A DNA stretch of 64,000 nt from Chrysemys picta bellii (GCF_011386835.1 NC_088795.1:115585434-115649433); one strand, 5' to 3'; shown: positions 1-12,902, numbered from the stretch's first letter. The notes: generated by a model from the sequence alone, not told the origin. Numbers and translations are program-made.

Positions 1-892
1 CGCACATACAAATAAAATTTTCCCTTTTATATTCCAAGCTGTTTCTGTGCAAGCCTTTGTTCTGTTACTCCCTCTTACCCCTCCCACCCCTCCCTTCTGT
101 AGCAGTTACAATTAGAAAAGTTCCCATTCGTCTGCTTATCTTTTGGCCTTGCAAGGCCTGTTTACAGCAGTCTGAGCAAAACAGCAGCTGTATGCTAGAG
201 AAAAGCTGACCCTTACATTTCTGCTTCAACATGTAAGCAGTTAGCACAGAAGTAGGTGAAAGTTCTCAAGATGGAGTCACTGTGGTTCAGGTAGGCCCAG
301 AGCAGAAGAGCTTCATCGGCACTTTTGGCCTTCAACTCTCCCGAGTTACCTGGTAGCTATGCCCTAGTGACACCAACACCATTATGGGAGGGGCATGTCC
401 CATAGTATAAGGGGATTATCCTGTGGCATGCCCTCTGTTAGCAGTGTAGGGAGCATGGTGATCATAAAGAGATTATCTGGGATGCTCTAGGCTCCACTCA
501 TCCTCAGTTTCTATTTCAGCCCCCTGGGGACATTAGCAACTTGGGTGAGCAGATGAACAGCGCTTCGGGTGAGCACTAAGATGTGTTTACTGTATACCAC
601 TATTGAACAAATACAAATCCTGAGCTGCACCATGTTCATTTCGGTTGAGCACATTGATCTGGCCTGATATTCTTTTTTGCTGTCCTGAATTATTTTATAG
701 TGCAGTGTGCTTTTAACCAGCTGGTGTGTTTTCCTAGGAAATAAGGGCAACTGTGAAATGACAGCTACTTCATAATCCCATAAACCCCCAGGAATTATTT
801 TGTGATAACAAGGAAGATTTATGAGTGTTGTTGTCTGTGGTAATCTGGCAAAAACCACAGAAATAGAGTTTCAGTAAAACGAGTGGCTGGAA
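1..892. other. Unassigned sequence
   Basis: No repeat family, RNA gene or convincing exon was recognised. Open frames here are short and show no familiar domain. Confidence 0.5.
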
Positions 893-1108
893 AATGCCAG
901 TGTAATGCCGACAGACCCCGGTCGTCAGCGGGCAGGATTAAACCTGGGACCTCAGTGCATAAGCCTCTACCGCATGAGCTAAAAGCCAACTGGCTCTTAG
1001 CTAAGGGTGTTGAGCAGACTCATTTTATCTCTCTCTCTAAGTGGTCTCAGTGCCACTAGATGGGACAGAACACCACACCCAGGAGGCGTGTGGGTTACAC
1101 CAGGATAC
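893..1108 (-). repeat. tRNA-derived SINE-like repeat
   Basis: Read on the minus strand, positions 981-964 look like a pol III A box (TAGCTCATGCGGTAGAGG) and 945-934 like a B box (AGGTTTAATCCT). Their spacing is tRNA-like. About 110 bp of extra sequence lies upstream of the tRNA-like part (990-1108), so this is a composite repeat and not a tRNA gene. No CR1-like tail is visible. The exact SINE family is not identified. Confidence 0.6.
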
Positions 1109-1579
1109 ATGGAGATCCTCAAGCTATACCAAGGGTAAGGAAGTAAATTTAATCCTTAAAATAAATCTGTATAATTTCCAAACAAATAAAGACAGTCCAT
1201 GTTCTATTTAGCATGCAATATCTTTGGCCTGTCAATACTCGGGCACAAGTCTAAGGAGTTACTGTCATTAAGACTGAACAAATAAAATAGGAAGAGTTTT
1301 GCTTACTTTTAGCATTCATTACAGAATATACTATACCTGGTAAAATTAATCCCTCTGTCACTTTGTCAGCCCAGTATGAAATCAACGTATTGAAAAGCCA
1401 TGAGGACGTCATAGTGTATAGTACAATGACGCATACAAAAGGCTGGCAAGATAAGAATCAGGATAACTTCTTTTTATGTTATGCAAGAGTAGCCAAAAAT
1501 TGTACATGTAGTTATTAGAATTAAAGATTATTGATGACAATAAGGGAGCTAGACAAGAGAGAGATTTTCTATCCACAAA
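1109..1579. other. Unassigned AT-rich sequence
   Basis: Nothing recognisable was found between the SINE and the Penelope-like repeat. Confidence 0.45.
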
Positions 1580-1672
1580 AACAACAAGGAGTCCGGTGGC
1601 ACTTTAAAGACTAACAGATTTATTTGGGCATAAGCTTTTGTGAGTAAAAAACCCACTTCTTCAGATGCATTC
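1580..1672 (-). mobile_element. Penelope-like repeat fragment
   Basis: The sequence matches, in reverse orientation, the repeats at 47285-47495, 53690-53785 and 54392-54637. They share a 'gactaacag' block, a '(g)gcataagc' block and a hairpin ending in 'cccacttcttcag'. I assign them to Penelope-like retroelements because such elements carry hammerhead ribozymes in their terminal repeats. Only about 93 bp remain and no protein-coding part is present. Confidence 0.55.
1625..1664 (-). ncRNA. Decayed hammerhead-ribozyme-like core
   Basis: On the minus strand CUGAAGA (1664-1658) fits the hammerhead CUGANGA box. A hairpin corresponding to stem II follows, and then AAAA (1639-1636) where the other copies have GAAA. 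That change fits C-to-T decay at a CpG on the plus strand. The short stem III block with a UUAU loop is still visible. The lost G12 should make it inactive. Confidence 0.45.
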
Positions 1673-2885
1673 TATCCAGGCTATCATTTGACAAGAGAAT
1701 ATTTACATGGCCTACAGTTACTAAGTAACAACAAATATATACCCCAAATTCTGTGATCCTTAGTCCTAAAGACAACCCAGTAGGCTTCAAGGAGTTTTGC
1801 TGGATGAAGGACTGCAAGATTTGCCTCTTAGCTTTCAAATGATGAAACTCACAAATATTCTTGATGATGCTAAGTCAAGAAAATGGTAAATAAAGATCTT
1901 TGAAGGATTAATTGTAAAATACTTTACACTAATCACTGCTTATGAAGTGATGACCTTCAGCATAAACAGAACTGTTGAGATGTCTTGTTTAGACAAAGTC
2001 ACGTCAATGGAAATAGAACTAATAGGGAGCAACATCAGAAATAGTCAATACTCAACATGGTTTCTGCCAGGATATGAGAAAAGTTGTTACATCTACCACA
2101 TATAGGAATATGGTGGTGAAGTATAAGAAATAATAATTATGGGCTAAGATGTGGTTTAGCTACAAGGCCTGAGAAGGGACTGCATGTAGCTTCACTGCTC
2201 CAGGAGCAGTTCAGAAACCAGATTATGCAGCCACAGAATCACCCTGTTCCCCCACTTAAACTGAAGGGTGGTTAGGGAAATAATCTGGCCAGTCTGTGTT
2301 GGCTGGTGTGCAGAAAGACCAGAACCAACACTCCACCCACATCATGAGAGAGGGATTAGTTAGTGACCCCGTGAAAGCTGGTCCACAAAGAGGCATCCAT
2401 AGGATCGAGTGGGGAGAGAGAGACCATGATGCCAGCTGATTTCCCCCCTTCTGCAAAGAGAGATCCAGATGCACAGGTCACCTCTGTAAAGGGCAAGTTA
2501 GTAGCAACAACATTGTGAAAATGACCAAATATAAACTACATTAAATAGATGCACAATTAAAAGAGAATTTACTAGCAAACAACTCTTTTCTCTGTCTTCA
2601 CTCTCACATTTTCGAGGGAACACCTGGACATTGTTACTACTGTATTTTGGATACCATACGTTATGTGCACTCTGAATCATAAACAACGTATAAATGAAAG
2701 AAAATTAAAAGCCAAAGTTTTCTTCCTCTCAAATGTCAGGTGTGAGAAATAAACAGTGAGGTTATGAGCCTGATCCAAAGTCCACTGAAATTAAGGGAGT
2801 CCTTGCAGTGAGCTTTGGTGAGCATTACAGGAACATGTTTTAGGACAAATTATAAGATCGGAATAGGAACAATGAAGGATACAGG
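1673..2885. other. Unassigned sequence
   Basis: No domain, RNA gene or clear repeat boundary was seen. Positions 2762-2850 resemble half of the palindromic 'tgatcc...aaagtccactgaa' repeat class seen elsewhere in the window. Confidence 0.45.
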
Positions 2886-3072
2886 GGGAAGGGATAGCTC
2901 AGTGGTTTGAGCATTGGCTTGCTAAACCCGGGGTTGTGAGTTCAATCCTTGAGGGAGCCACTTGGGGATCTGGGGCAAAATCAGTACTTGGTCCTGCTAG
3001 TGAAGGCAGGGGGCTGGACTCAATGACCTTTCAAGGTCCCTTCCAGCTCTATGAGATAGGTATATCTCCATA
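2886..3072 (+). repeat. Turtle pol III SINE with CR1-like tail
   Basis: A tRNA-like head has an A box (TAGCTCAGTGGTTTGAGC, 2896-2913) and a B box around GGTTGTGAGTTCAAT (2932-2946). The 3' part reads 'ggggctggactcaatgacc...ttccagctctatgaga', which resembles a CR1 LINE 3' end. This head-plus-CR1-tail structure is established for tortoise and turtle pol III SINEs that use CR1 machinery. It is the best single clue to the organism. Confidence 0.8.
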
Positions 3073-3199
3073 TATTATACAATCTCCACACAGAAGAAGA
3101 AAAAAGGATGGAGGGTATAGTGTTTCAATTATCAAGATAATTTATATCAGTCATGATGTGACTGATCAATAATAATGACCCTATATCAATGATGCCATA

Positions 3200-3490
3200 T
3201 ATGTTCTTACAAGCGAGAAATGGAATAAAGGAGCTGAAGATGATTCTTGATTGCCAAGTCAGAAGAAATGGCAAAGATGAAACATTTGTATAATGAAGAT
3301 GATAAAGACATCAAAATCCAGATCTAGGAGGATGAGAGATTTATGTCAATACTCATAACAGGGAATATCAATTAAAATAATCTGATGTAGAGGATAACTT
3401 CTTACTCCACAACACTGAGACAACAACTAGAAATGAGGCAATTTTAGATTTGGTGCTGATCAGTAAAGAGGAATTAATTATTTAAGCTGG
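3200..3490 (+). pseudogene. CR1/L2-like LINE endonuclease fragment
   Basis: Translation near 3345-3372 gives a decayed GDFN-type endonuclease motif (LITGN-I-N). Positions 3394-3474 read EDNFLLHNTETTTRNEAILD followed by LVLISKEELI. This matches the end of the apurinic endonuclease domain of CR1/L2-type LINE ORF2, usually LLDL-L-TN-EELV. Stop codons interrupt the frame and no reverse transcriptase follows. It is a short dead fragment. Confidence 0.55.
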
Positions 3491-3584
3491 TTGAGAATTT
3501 TCTGAAGAAACATTTTGTCACAAAATGCTGATTCATTGAAACAGTTTTCCAGATCCAGGATGGAATTTCTGAATAAGAGAGGAA

Positions 3585-3960
3585 AGCCCAGAATAACCAG
3601 GGCACTCACATGGGCTGTAGGAAACCCACATTCAACTCCCTCCTCTGCCTAATTCAGAGCAGGGATTTGAACCTCTCTCCTGCGTCTCAGGGGAGGGCCC
3701 TCACCACTAAGCTACTGACTTTGCTGGGGCGCTCTGCTTTTTACAAGCATTTCCATCCTGGGCCTGAAAATCCTTCATGAAGAAAAAAATCATCAAAAAA
3801 CAATAGAACAGTTTTAAGAGGGATTTTGAATCTCCCACCTCCCTGGTGAGTGTCCTACCCACTGGGCTAGAGAGTCAGTCTTTCTCTTTGGCCCACTGGA
3901 TATTTAATTATTTATACAAAGTAGAACAACTTTAATGGGAGTGTGAGAAAGAGAAGAGAG
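3585..3960 (-). repeat. Palindromic tRNA-like repeats
   Basis: On the minus strand one block (3740-3585) starts with an A-box-like 'tagcttagtggt' and contains a B-box-like 'ggttcaaatccctgctctg'. Its far end reads 'agcccagaataaccagggca' on the plus strand, so the two ends face each other. A second half copy follows at about 3820-3885, with 'agcccagtgggtaggacact' and 'agattcaaaatccct' on the minus strand. The arrangement resembles tRNA-like units in inverted orientation. Family unknown. Confidence 0.5.
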
Positions 3961-4394
3961 AGAGCACAAGCTTGCGCACCAGAGACTTATTTTATAGTCC
4001 AGTGGATAGGAGTGTTGCTTTTTTCAGCATTTTTCAACCACTTCTGGATGTGGAGGTTCAAGGGAATCGTTGAGCGAGTCACTATAGAGGATAATGGTAT
4101 TCTAGAATGTGTTTACAAGGGTCTCTTGTGTAGGACAAGAGCAGCAGTATTGTCTCTATGTGCAGTTTTAAGCACCTCTTTATAAAAAGTGACAGAACTT
4201 CAATCATATCCATGGAAGACTTTTTCACAATCTAATAAGTACCACCATTAGGAAATCACTGGTTACCATCCAAAATTTCCCTTTTTTAACATTTTATCAT
4301 ATTAATCATTGTTATCTTTTGGTTTACCATCAACAATTATTTTCCATCCTTGAAGTTTAATTTGCTTTTATCTACCTTGCAACTCTATGATTAT

Positions 4395-4745
4395 TTATTT
4401 TAAAAAAAGATGCAGTTTGGGGTCAACCAAAACTGTTCACAAATTTGGGTCAAATGTGATCAATAGTTTTGGCCAAAAAAAAAATTCCCCAAAAGTCAAA
4501 TTGAAATATCAAAATGTTGTCTCATTTTAAAATGTAGCTAAATTTAACTTTTTATAAAAAGGATAAAATACCCCAGAACAAAATTTCATTTCATGTCAAA
4601 TGAAGCATTCTGTTCAACCTGAAACAAATTTTTATTTTCAGTTTTTCAGTTTGGTGAGAAAAGTCAAAAAATTGTAAATTTTTGTCAACCCAAAATGATT
4701 TTTTTTAAATGTTTCAGTTCAGCCACCAAACCAAAAACTCAATGA
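4395..4745. repeat. AT-rich repeat, 'caacc...gtttcagtt' type
   Basis: Diverged AT-rich sequence with recurring blocks such as 'gtcaaccca', 'gtttcagttcagccac' and 'ccaaaccaaaaactc'. It resembles the repeat at 47092-48052. No terminal repeats could be fixed. Confidence 0.35.
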
Positions 4746-5625
4746 TTTTCCTCGTTCTAATCTCATATGAACCAAGACATTAGATTCTTTTATGGTGATA
4801 TATAGTGATGTGATTGGTTTGAAAGTTTCAGTGACAAGTTCAACATTCCTATTAAGTTAGGCCTACGAATGCTGTAGTATGCAGAATTAATGACGGTTTT
4901 CTAGAGACTTCTGAGTTGTAAATAAAGTGGAAGAGTTTCATGTCAGTAATTGGGTAGCATAGAGTTATTGAGAAATGGGCTAAGAAGGCATGCTAATATG
5001 TATGTAAGCTCTTGCACAATCCACATACCTGAAAGCAGTACAAAGTTATAACTTGTCTATGATGGCCTATTTAGCTAGTCAATGAAAAGATGGTGTAAAA
5101 CAGAGATAACTGATTCCAATTTTATATGCTCAAGTTTCTGTCAAGGAAGTGAACTAAAATCCATCATTTCATTTGCAGTGACAGCTTGGTGAAATAGGAG
5201 CAGAGTTTGGGGTTTAATTCCTTCATAACTTGTTATAAAGCTGCTATTTTGAATTATCAAGATTAAGAACAGAGACTCACTGGCAGATTTAAAGATCACA
5301 CTCGGGGCCAAGTTATACTTCCTGGAAGAAGGAGTGGGCAGGGAGATAAGAAGAGATAGCAGCACTACAATGTGCTGCCAAGAAACACTACAACTGTACA
5401 TGGAATAACATCTTCTGGGGGTGGTATAGAGAACTCTATGCTACTTCCAGCACAACCATATTTGATGTACAGGGAAGGCAGGGCCGTGACACTACCTAGA
5501 ACCCCCTGAGGCCAAGCAGTGCTTCCTGGAATCTGCTTTCCCTTGTGCAGTGGAGTGTTGGAGTCAAATTGCAAGTTCTTTCTGCATGGAGTGTGGAAAA
5601 AGACTCATTGTACTTTGCCCCTTTA
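4746..5625. other. Unassigned sequence
   Basis: No recognisable gene or repeat. Confidence 0.45.
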
Positions 5626-5903
5626 GGATATGTCTACACTGCAATAAAAACCCATCATGGCACCAAGTTTTAGAGCCTGGACAATTGATTTGGGCTCATG
5701 GGGTTCAGGCTGCAGGATTAAAAATTGCAGTGTAGACGTTCAGGCTTGGGTTGAAGCCTGCGCTCTGGGACTCACCCCCCCCCCCCGCCCCCCATGGGGT
5801 TTCAGAGCCTGCACTCCAGCCTGAGTCCGAATGTTTACACTGAAATATTTAGCCCCGCAGCCCATTGCTTGTGGTGCTGGGCTGTGGGGCTATAAATAAG
5901 GTC
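5626..5903. mobile_element. Palindromic Harbinger-type MITE, right end lost
   Basis: It starts with ggatatgtctacactgcaat, the 'tgtctacact' terminus shared with the Harbinger elements here. An inverted block 'gcagtgtagacgttcaggct' lies at 5727-5746 and 'agtccgaatgtttacactga' at 5824-5843, so the interior is strongly palindromic. A C tract occupies about 5774-5792. No matching right terminus is present, so the element is truncated or heavily diverged. Confidence 0.6.
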
Positions 5904-8900
5904 AGCTAACATACACTGTTAATGTAACATACATGAACACTGTGTGGAGCTTTGTCCCCCAGATAAGACATTTATGAGCCACTACTGAAACATGCAACAT
6001 GCAACTTGAAACATGCAAGTTTCTAGTAATTCTTAAATGACCGAGTCTCTCTTGCAATTGTTGAGTGATTTCACGATGCTCAAAGCCCCAGACAGCACTG
6101 CTTTATCAGAGTTTATTTTAATATCAGAGTATTGTTGAATAGAAAATCTGGTAAAAATTAAGATCTTGTTAATTTTATAAAGAATAGCAGCTGAAATGTG
6201 TTTATATAGTGCTATTTTTTTCCCACCCAAAGCACTTTAAGGGACATAATTTCATAGGAGCTGAGAGAATTCACAACTCCCAGGGAAATCAGAAGGGGCT
6301 GGGTCTGCTCATCACCTCTAAAATCAGACCCACTGTGCAACTCCACTGAAATGAAGCCACTTCTGTGTCAGAAGTTAGCAGCCAACTGGCACACAGTTTG
6401 CATTTCTGAAGATTGCATGCTCAGATTTATGGTGATATTTTCTCTGGTCTTGGATTAGAAAGCAGCTTCCATTTACTGTATTAGCCTACAGTTGAACAAA
6501 ACCGTGTACAAGAGGCAATGCGTTATAATTTTTGATGATGGTAGCCTAATACCCTTAAAAGGAAAAACACTCAGGAAGAATTTAAAAATCAAAGTAGTTG
6601 GATACTTCAGGATACTTGAGAGCATCAGACATAAGAGCATATTCAATATTCCTAATGCTAAATGAGTACAAAACAATATTGAGAACAATACATAAACTGT
6701 ACATTTTGCCTGACAAGTAGCGTGCTTATGTCACCACCTGATCCTGCAGACACTGAGGCATGTTTAACTACCCATATGGGTAACCCTGTTGACTCTGCAA
6801 GTAAACTGCATATGTATGTTTGCAGGAGCAGGGACATAGGGTTGGTATAAGATATCTTGTTCCGTCTTTCCTACAGATCTAAGTCCAAATTTCATACAAG
6901 AAGTGCTGAGAAATATTTGTTTCCATAGAATGTAATCTGGGTGCACAAAACAGAGAGAGGGGAAGAGGATGGTGGCAGTAATGAAGGTATGATTTCCCCA
7001 CCCAGCTGTATTCTTTTCTCTTTTTCAGCTGGAAACACTGAGGGAGCAGGACCGTAGTCTACCCAGTTATATACCCTTCCCCTCTACTTTAACACAGGAA
7101 AAGTTCTGTGGCCAATATAAGCAAAGTAGAACCTCTAGAAAACTCCTTTAAGGGTAATAAAAACAACATAAGATTGGTCCAACTGTTTTCTCCTTTCAGT
7201 GGTGATTTTATAGAATCACTTGTATATGTTTATTCTTTTTTCAAGATTCTAAGAGTGAACAAATTATGCTATCATTTAATTTGCCGTTATTTCACAGTCC
7301 ATTTGTTCCATGATTGTTCTTGCCCACACATGGGAGATTTTGAGAGACTGGCTTTTAGTGCCAAAAATGCAAAGAATAGCAGCCTAACTGACTTTTCAAT
7401 GAATTCGCTGGCTTCCCTTCCTCCCCATCTCCCCCCCCCCTTTTTTTTTTCAAGAAAGAATGTATAAATGCATTACCATTTCCATATGGTATCAATATTT
7501 CATTGACTGAACACTTCTAAAGAGATTTTGCAAAAACTTTCCTAAAACCAGAGCATATCCTGGTCAGTGGAGTAAAATTCATGATTTATTTATTTATAAA
7601 TCAAATTGAGAATGTCACCTGGAAAATTCAGCTTTGAAATGATTCATAAGACAGCTGTTTGCCTCAACTTTTTGGTTCTAATAGTCTCTTTAGAGGGTCC
7701 ATGTGAGTAGGCTAGCAGGGGTTCTCTTTCCATTTCTCTTTGATGTTCTGGAGTACACAACCACTTGTCTGTATCTGGGGGAGCATTAATGGATAGCAGC
7801 TCTGATATCCACATTGGTGTTAGGTCATTAGGAAACCTATTTATCAGGGCTGTCCCCTGTGTATTTAGTTGCAGAGTGTGCCCTCTTCCCATGTTACACG
7901 TCTGTGTCAGGCCATCTACAGTGTGGCCCTTCCTGTAGGACAACTGGAGGTCATTAGTCATTTATCAAAACGGAATAGGGTTTCCTGTCAGTTCTTGGAA
8001 AGGAAAAGGTGTTCCTTTCCATTTTCCTTCTGTCGATGATTGTTGGCAGGACTTTAGGAGAGCATGGCTGCATTAAAAACAAACGACCCTGCTTAATTAT
8101 AAAAATAAATAAATCATCAAAATCACTGATATTTAACAAAATTTACTTGTTAAAATACAGATTTATTATTTGTTCCTGATAAGGCAGTTTAAGAAATGAG
8201 TTGTTATATGTCAATGTGGTTTCTGTTAGTGGACAGTCAATGCCCTGGACTAATGAGAATGTTTTCTGGACAGGTTGACTATCAGACTTCTTACCATATC
8301 ATCACAGGTATGGCCCAATGTATAACTTTAATTGTCTTTTTTAGATTATGAGCTCCTCAAAGCACAGATTGGGTCTGTGTTTTATATAGTGCTAAATATA
8401 CTTTTGAGCCTTAAAAATAATAATAATGTTTGCCAGTTACTTCCATTTGAAGCACACCCTGTAACTCATGACTGATGTGGAGTATATAAGTACTGTTAAA
8501 TTAGCAGCCATCTACTGCTTGCGCTGAGCACTTGTTTCAGTGCTTTATTTTTAAAAAGCGGTAACTAGATAAGAAGGTTTCTCTTAATAGATGCAGGGTG
8601 GGAAACTCGTGAACTTAGTCTCAGAAGAAACCTATATTTTCCTTGTAAATGTTCTATTGATTAAGAAATCTTGAAAGATGTATCCAAGAAGATCCCATTG
8701 GAATATAATTAAAAATTGTAACATTTCTAACCAATTAATTCTGATGTTTTGAGAAGAGGGTTTCCTGGAGCAAAGAATAGGTGGAGATTTCCTTTGAAAG
8801 CCATTATCCACTTTCATCACATTTCTATTTGAGTTATGCATGATGCAAATCCCTGGATTAGATCATTTTATAATGTAAAGTAAACAATTCTATAACAGTA

Positions 8901-9714
8901 TTTGCCAGTTATATGCATGCAACAGCTGAAAATAAAATAGTGAAACTTAAGATACCATTAACAAATCCTCTTAACACTTCTTGCCTTGGAAGGGGAAAAG
9001 CTCTTCTCAAGTGGTCTAAAATGTGAAAAAGTTGCTTTTTTGACAGGATGAAGGACAAATAAGTTAATTAAATATAACATCCTAACTAGATACATATATT
9101 TCTATTTTAGATACAAGTTCTAGTAAACGGGTTTTCTTTGAAGAAAGGTAAAATGGGGACCAACAACAGCAGAATAGAAAACAGAATCCAACAGTTATAA
9201 TGAAATTATATAAAGTTAATATATCTTCTTTGCAGAAGGAACTGGAGCACAGTTACATATACACTATAGGAGGGGAAGATGAGGGAAGAAAATAGGATTG
9301 TTTTGCTTTCTTTATGACTGTATCTGGCATTTTCTCACCTGATTGCTCTTTGTGTTTGAGTTTTTGTGCTGATAATTTAACATTTTATTTAGCTTGCCTG
9401 CTTGACTGTTTTGTCTGTTCCTTGGCACTCTCAATTCAGACTTTGCCTGCTTTTTCTTATCTGGAATCTTTAAAAAAAGGAAGTGTAAAGAAATATGTCA
9501 ACTACATAGGGTGTGGCACATTTACATTCACCAGTACAAGAATGCATATTGAGAGAGGTAATGAAGTTCAAATGCTGCAAAAGGTTCAAACACATGAACT
9601 CTTAACTTCAACAAAAAAGTTCACAGACTCCAGTTCTCCTGATACTGCTAATCTTAGGAGGCAAAGACAGTGCATGTGGCAGGAGGCAAACAAAGGGACA
9701 CTTACTCACTGAGG
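5904..9714. other. Unassigned, with small old repeats
   Basis: No gene was recognised. At 6728-6836 a palindromic repeat begins 'gatcctgcagacactgaggc' and ends 'gtttgcaggagcaggg'. At 8340-8435 'ttagattatgagctcctcaa' followed by a taa-rich end resembles a LINE2/CORE-SINE tail. A C/T homopolymer tract lies at about 7428-7451. The 132-aa open frame at 9314-9712 has no recognisable domain. Confidence 0.4.
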
Positions 9715-9833
9715 GACAGATTCAGATACCCTTACTCACATTGAATAGAACCGTACTCCATGAACCGTAGTTCCATTGAATTCTTACGGATAAGGTGCTA
9801 CTGAACCAGAGTAAGGGTATATCAATCTGACAC
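9715..9833. repeat. Old palindromic MITE-like repeat
   Basis: The left arm 'agattcagatacccttactc' (9719-9738) and the reverse complement of the right arm (9809-9832) agree at most positions, with about 70 bp between them. The interior contains the 'tccattgaattc' motif typical of this repeat class in sauropsid genomes. No target duplication was found. Confidence 0.5.
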
Positions 9834-10294
9834 TGAATTAGTAGAAATGAAGCACCTCACAGAGGTGAAATATGTGAGCACTCGGGTTTAAATGAGAGAC
9901 TACTGTTTAGTATAAACACTCCTTCACTTTACAAAACATGCTTGCTAACACCCTAGCTTTGCAAATATTTACATACATGCTTTACTTTAAACATGTGAAT
10001 AGTCCCATAGAAGTAAACCAAGTTCAGATCAGAGTTTGCACCTGAAGCCTATTTACTATGAGTCCAATCTGAACAGTTTTGACCCAGACTTTGAAACACC
10101 ACATTTGGGAATATTCACTCTTGTGGTTCAGCTTGTTACAGGAGGTACAAAGCTTGAATCCATGTCTCAGATCTAGAGTTTTCTTTCATGCCTCCCAACA
10201 ATAAGTCTATAAAAATCAATTAAAATAGAAGTTATCCTACACCGAGAAAAAAGTATCTAGTATAACACATCTAGTGGAACAGAAAGCTTTTAAA

Positions 10295-10487
10295 AGAGAG
10301 ACCATTAGGACAATGGAACAGACTGCCTAGGGAAGTCAGGGAATTGCCTTCACTGTGGAGGTTTTCAAAGAGAAGCTGGAGAGCCATCTGTTTTGAATGG
10401 TTTAGACACAACAAATCCTGCAACTTGGCAGGGGGTTAGACTAGCTGACCCTTGAGGTCCCCTCTGACTACAGTTCTATGATTCTAT
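10295..10487 (+). mobile_element. CR1 LINE 3' end
   Basis: Contains the CR1 hallmark 'ggaacagactgcctaggga', then 'ggaggttttcaaagagaagc' and 'cttgaggtcccctctgac'. It ends in the octamer-type repeat 'ctatgattctatc'. The 5' part of the element is missing, as is usual for CR1. Confidence 0.85.
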
Positions 10488-12894
10488 CTTTCTTGTGACA
10501 TGTACTTCTCCTGTCAGTGGATCATCCCTTCCCCTTTGCTTTCTACTTCTAAAGTATGCATGTTTTTGTGTGTCTTTTAAATGATTAAAAGTCTTGCTGT
10601 AATAACTGGGAAATGTGTTAACCCTGCTGCCAGCAGACCTAATTAATGTGAAAGTGTGACTGGATCCTACATAGGGTGCGTTTTCCTAGGTGAGTCTTAG
10701 GATAGAACCACTCACTTTAATGACAGAACTAAACCAGATATCTTTGTGAAAGTGGGTTTAAGCAGTTCACAATTTTGGGTGGAAAATAAAGCATGTCAGA
10801 GCACCTACAACAAATGAATAAAGAAATAAAAGCCCCAGCAGAGCAGCTTGGAGGAGGGATGAGTCTAGCAAATGAACCCCCTGTACCTGTGCAGAAGCTG
10901 ATTGAAATCTCTATGTGGAAGTAGGGGTGAGCCTGTGTGGAGCTCATATTCAGCTCCAAACTAAGTTCGCGATTAAAGGCAAGCCATCTATATTGAGCAC
11001 CTGCATTTGGAAAGAAGGAAGAATGATTAAGCTTAACATAAGTGTGAGCCTCTATTAGAACCCTGGAAGACTCTCTGCTGGCTACATGGATCTTCCTTTG
11101 CTGGAGTAAAGTTAAATGCACTTAAAAAGAATCTGAATAATCAGGAAAGAAATTTTAATGAGCCACATCTCAGAGATCACATTTTTTCCCTATTGAATAG
11201 GTATCCCACTTTAAGAGTATGATAGTAATTGCTCAAGTCATTTGTTGAGATGATTTTTACCACATTTGTCCTGTCAGTTATAATTAGAAGTGTTAACATG
11301 GAGAATAGTCACATACTACTGCTTCTGCCTAGATCATGCAAATAGCTACCAGGAATTGGAATTAGATAGTAGCTGAAATGTCAAAACTGCTTCAGGTGAA
11401 TTAGGAGACATGTGGTTATAATGTTATGTAATGCTCAGATAAATCTGAATCCCAATTATGTAGACTCTACTGTGCTACAAATCCCAGACTTATAATGGCT
11501 AAGCACGAGGTCAGATGGCTTAGAATAGCTGAGAGGAGAGTATGTTTTGTGTAGGGCAATAGGTTGATGGGAGATTAGAGTTCTGAAATGTTTAAAGTGG
11601 AATAAAGGCAGTTCACTCTAGAGTGGAAAATGTGTGGGCTGTATGGTGCTGAACTGTGAACTAGAGAGACAGGTGGTGTAATGATAATGCAACCAAATGC
11701 AGTGAATGATGTGGCTCAAATCCATACATATAAATAAGTCATAGCACCACACTTAATGATATGCCATGTACTCACCACATAGAAGTACCAAGCTGAGAAC
11801 TACATGCACCTGGTGTCCAACTGACAACAGGACACCTACAAGGGAATCATCAAGTAGCTAACAAGACATCATAAAAGCAAAATGATTATGGTTGTGAATT
11901 TCAGCTGAGCTTCAAACCAGTCTCAAATACCATGGACACAATTTTGCACTCATAATTGCAGGCACAATTATTCACACTACTCCCGGTTAGAATTCTAATC
12001 ACCTGACTACAGCAACAGAAGAAATGAATTGCACAACTTGTGCAATTGTGACTGCAGTCTGAAAATTTAGACCTAAAAGTTTCTGTAATGTTCAGTCTTC
12101 TCCAGGAAGGAAAAACACAGCAGGAAACAATCCTCACAGTATCAAGGCATTATCATAAATAACTCACCCTTGGCACAATAAGCATCCCTTTTTTCTAATC
12201 GGTAACATAAATCAACCAGGCCCTTGGCTTCTAGAAGCATGAAAAAGGGAAACGAGTTAAAGTTCTTTACTTCAGGAAGTAACTGAGCAAACCTTTCTCA
12301 CAGAGAGGGAAATAAGTAAGGTGCACTTAAGTGGGAGTGAAACGCACAACTGAAGGCAGGATTGTTCCCTAAAAAGGGGAAGAGCTGACCTGCACAGGCA
12401 GTGGTGGCTGGAGGTATGTTTTTGTCTTTGGGAGAGCTGAGGGTGGGATGTCGTGTGTGCACATGTTCAGTAGCAGTTGCTAAACCTTGGAAAACTTGTA
12501 GCCAGAACTCCCTCAATACTGCTGTGTTGGGGTGTGTGTGTGCGTGGGGGGGGAGTGGGTATGGGAGTAAAGCCCCTTTCCTGATTAGATCTGTCCATTC
12601 TGGGCCAGTTTGGAGCACTAGCATTCCATAACTCAGCTGTGCTAGTGAACAAAAAAGGGCTTCCTGTGCCCACTCTTTAGTATTCCCAGATGGGAACAGA
12701 GAAAGGATCTGATCCATTGGGTGTAATGCCATTGACTTCAGTTGGACTTTAGATCAGGACAATAGTTTGATCCTAAATCCTTATCCATCCAACACCAGGA
12801 ATATAACACAGATTTGACTGATGTTCTGGAGAATGACAGTTCACATATGAACTCATATCTCCCAGAATTCTAGCAGTTTCTTTGAAAGGTGTTT
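10488..12894. other. Unassigned sequence
   Basis: No domain or defined repeat. The open frames at 10729-11121 and 12298-12732 (minus) resemble no known protein and have ordinary chance lengths. Confidence 0.45.
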
Positions 12895-12902
12895 GTTACA
12901 AA

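Noticed and set aside
2890..2955. Possible tRNA gene
   Set aside because: The A and B boxes belong to a SINE head. The sequence continues into a CR1-like tail and no full cloverleaf or acceptor stem is evident.
9314..9712. 132-codon open frame
   Set aside because: No domain, no repeat match and no splice support. The length is not unusual for 64 kb of six-frame AT-rich sequence.
12298..12732. 144-codon minus frame with overlapping plus frames
   Set aside because: Low-complexity proline/threonine content around a GT-rich tract, with no recognisable domain.
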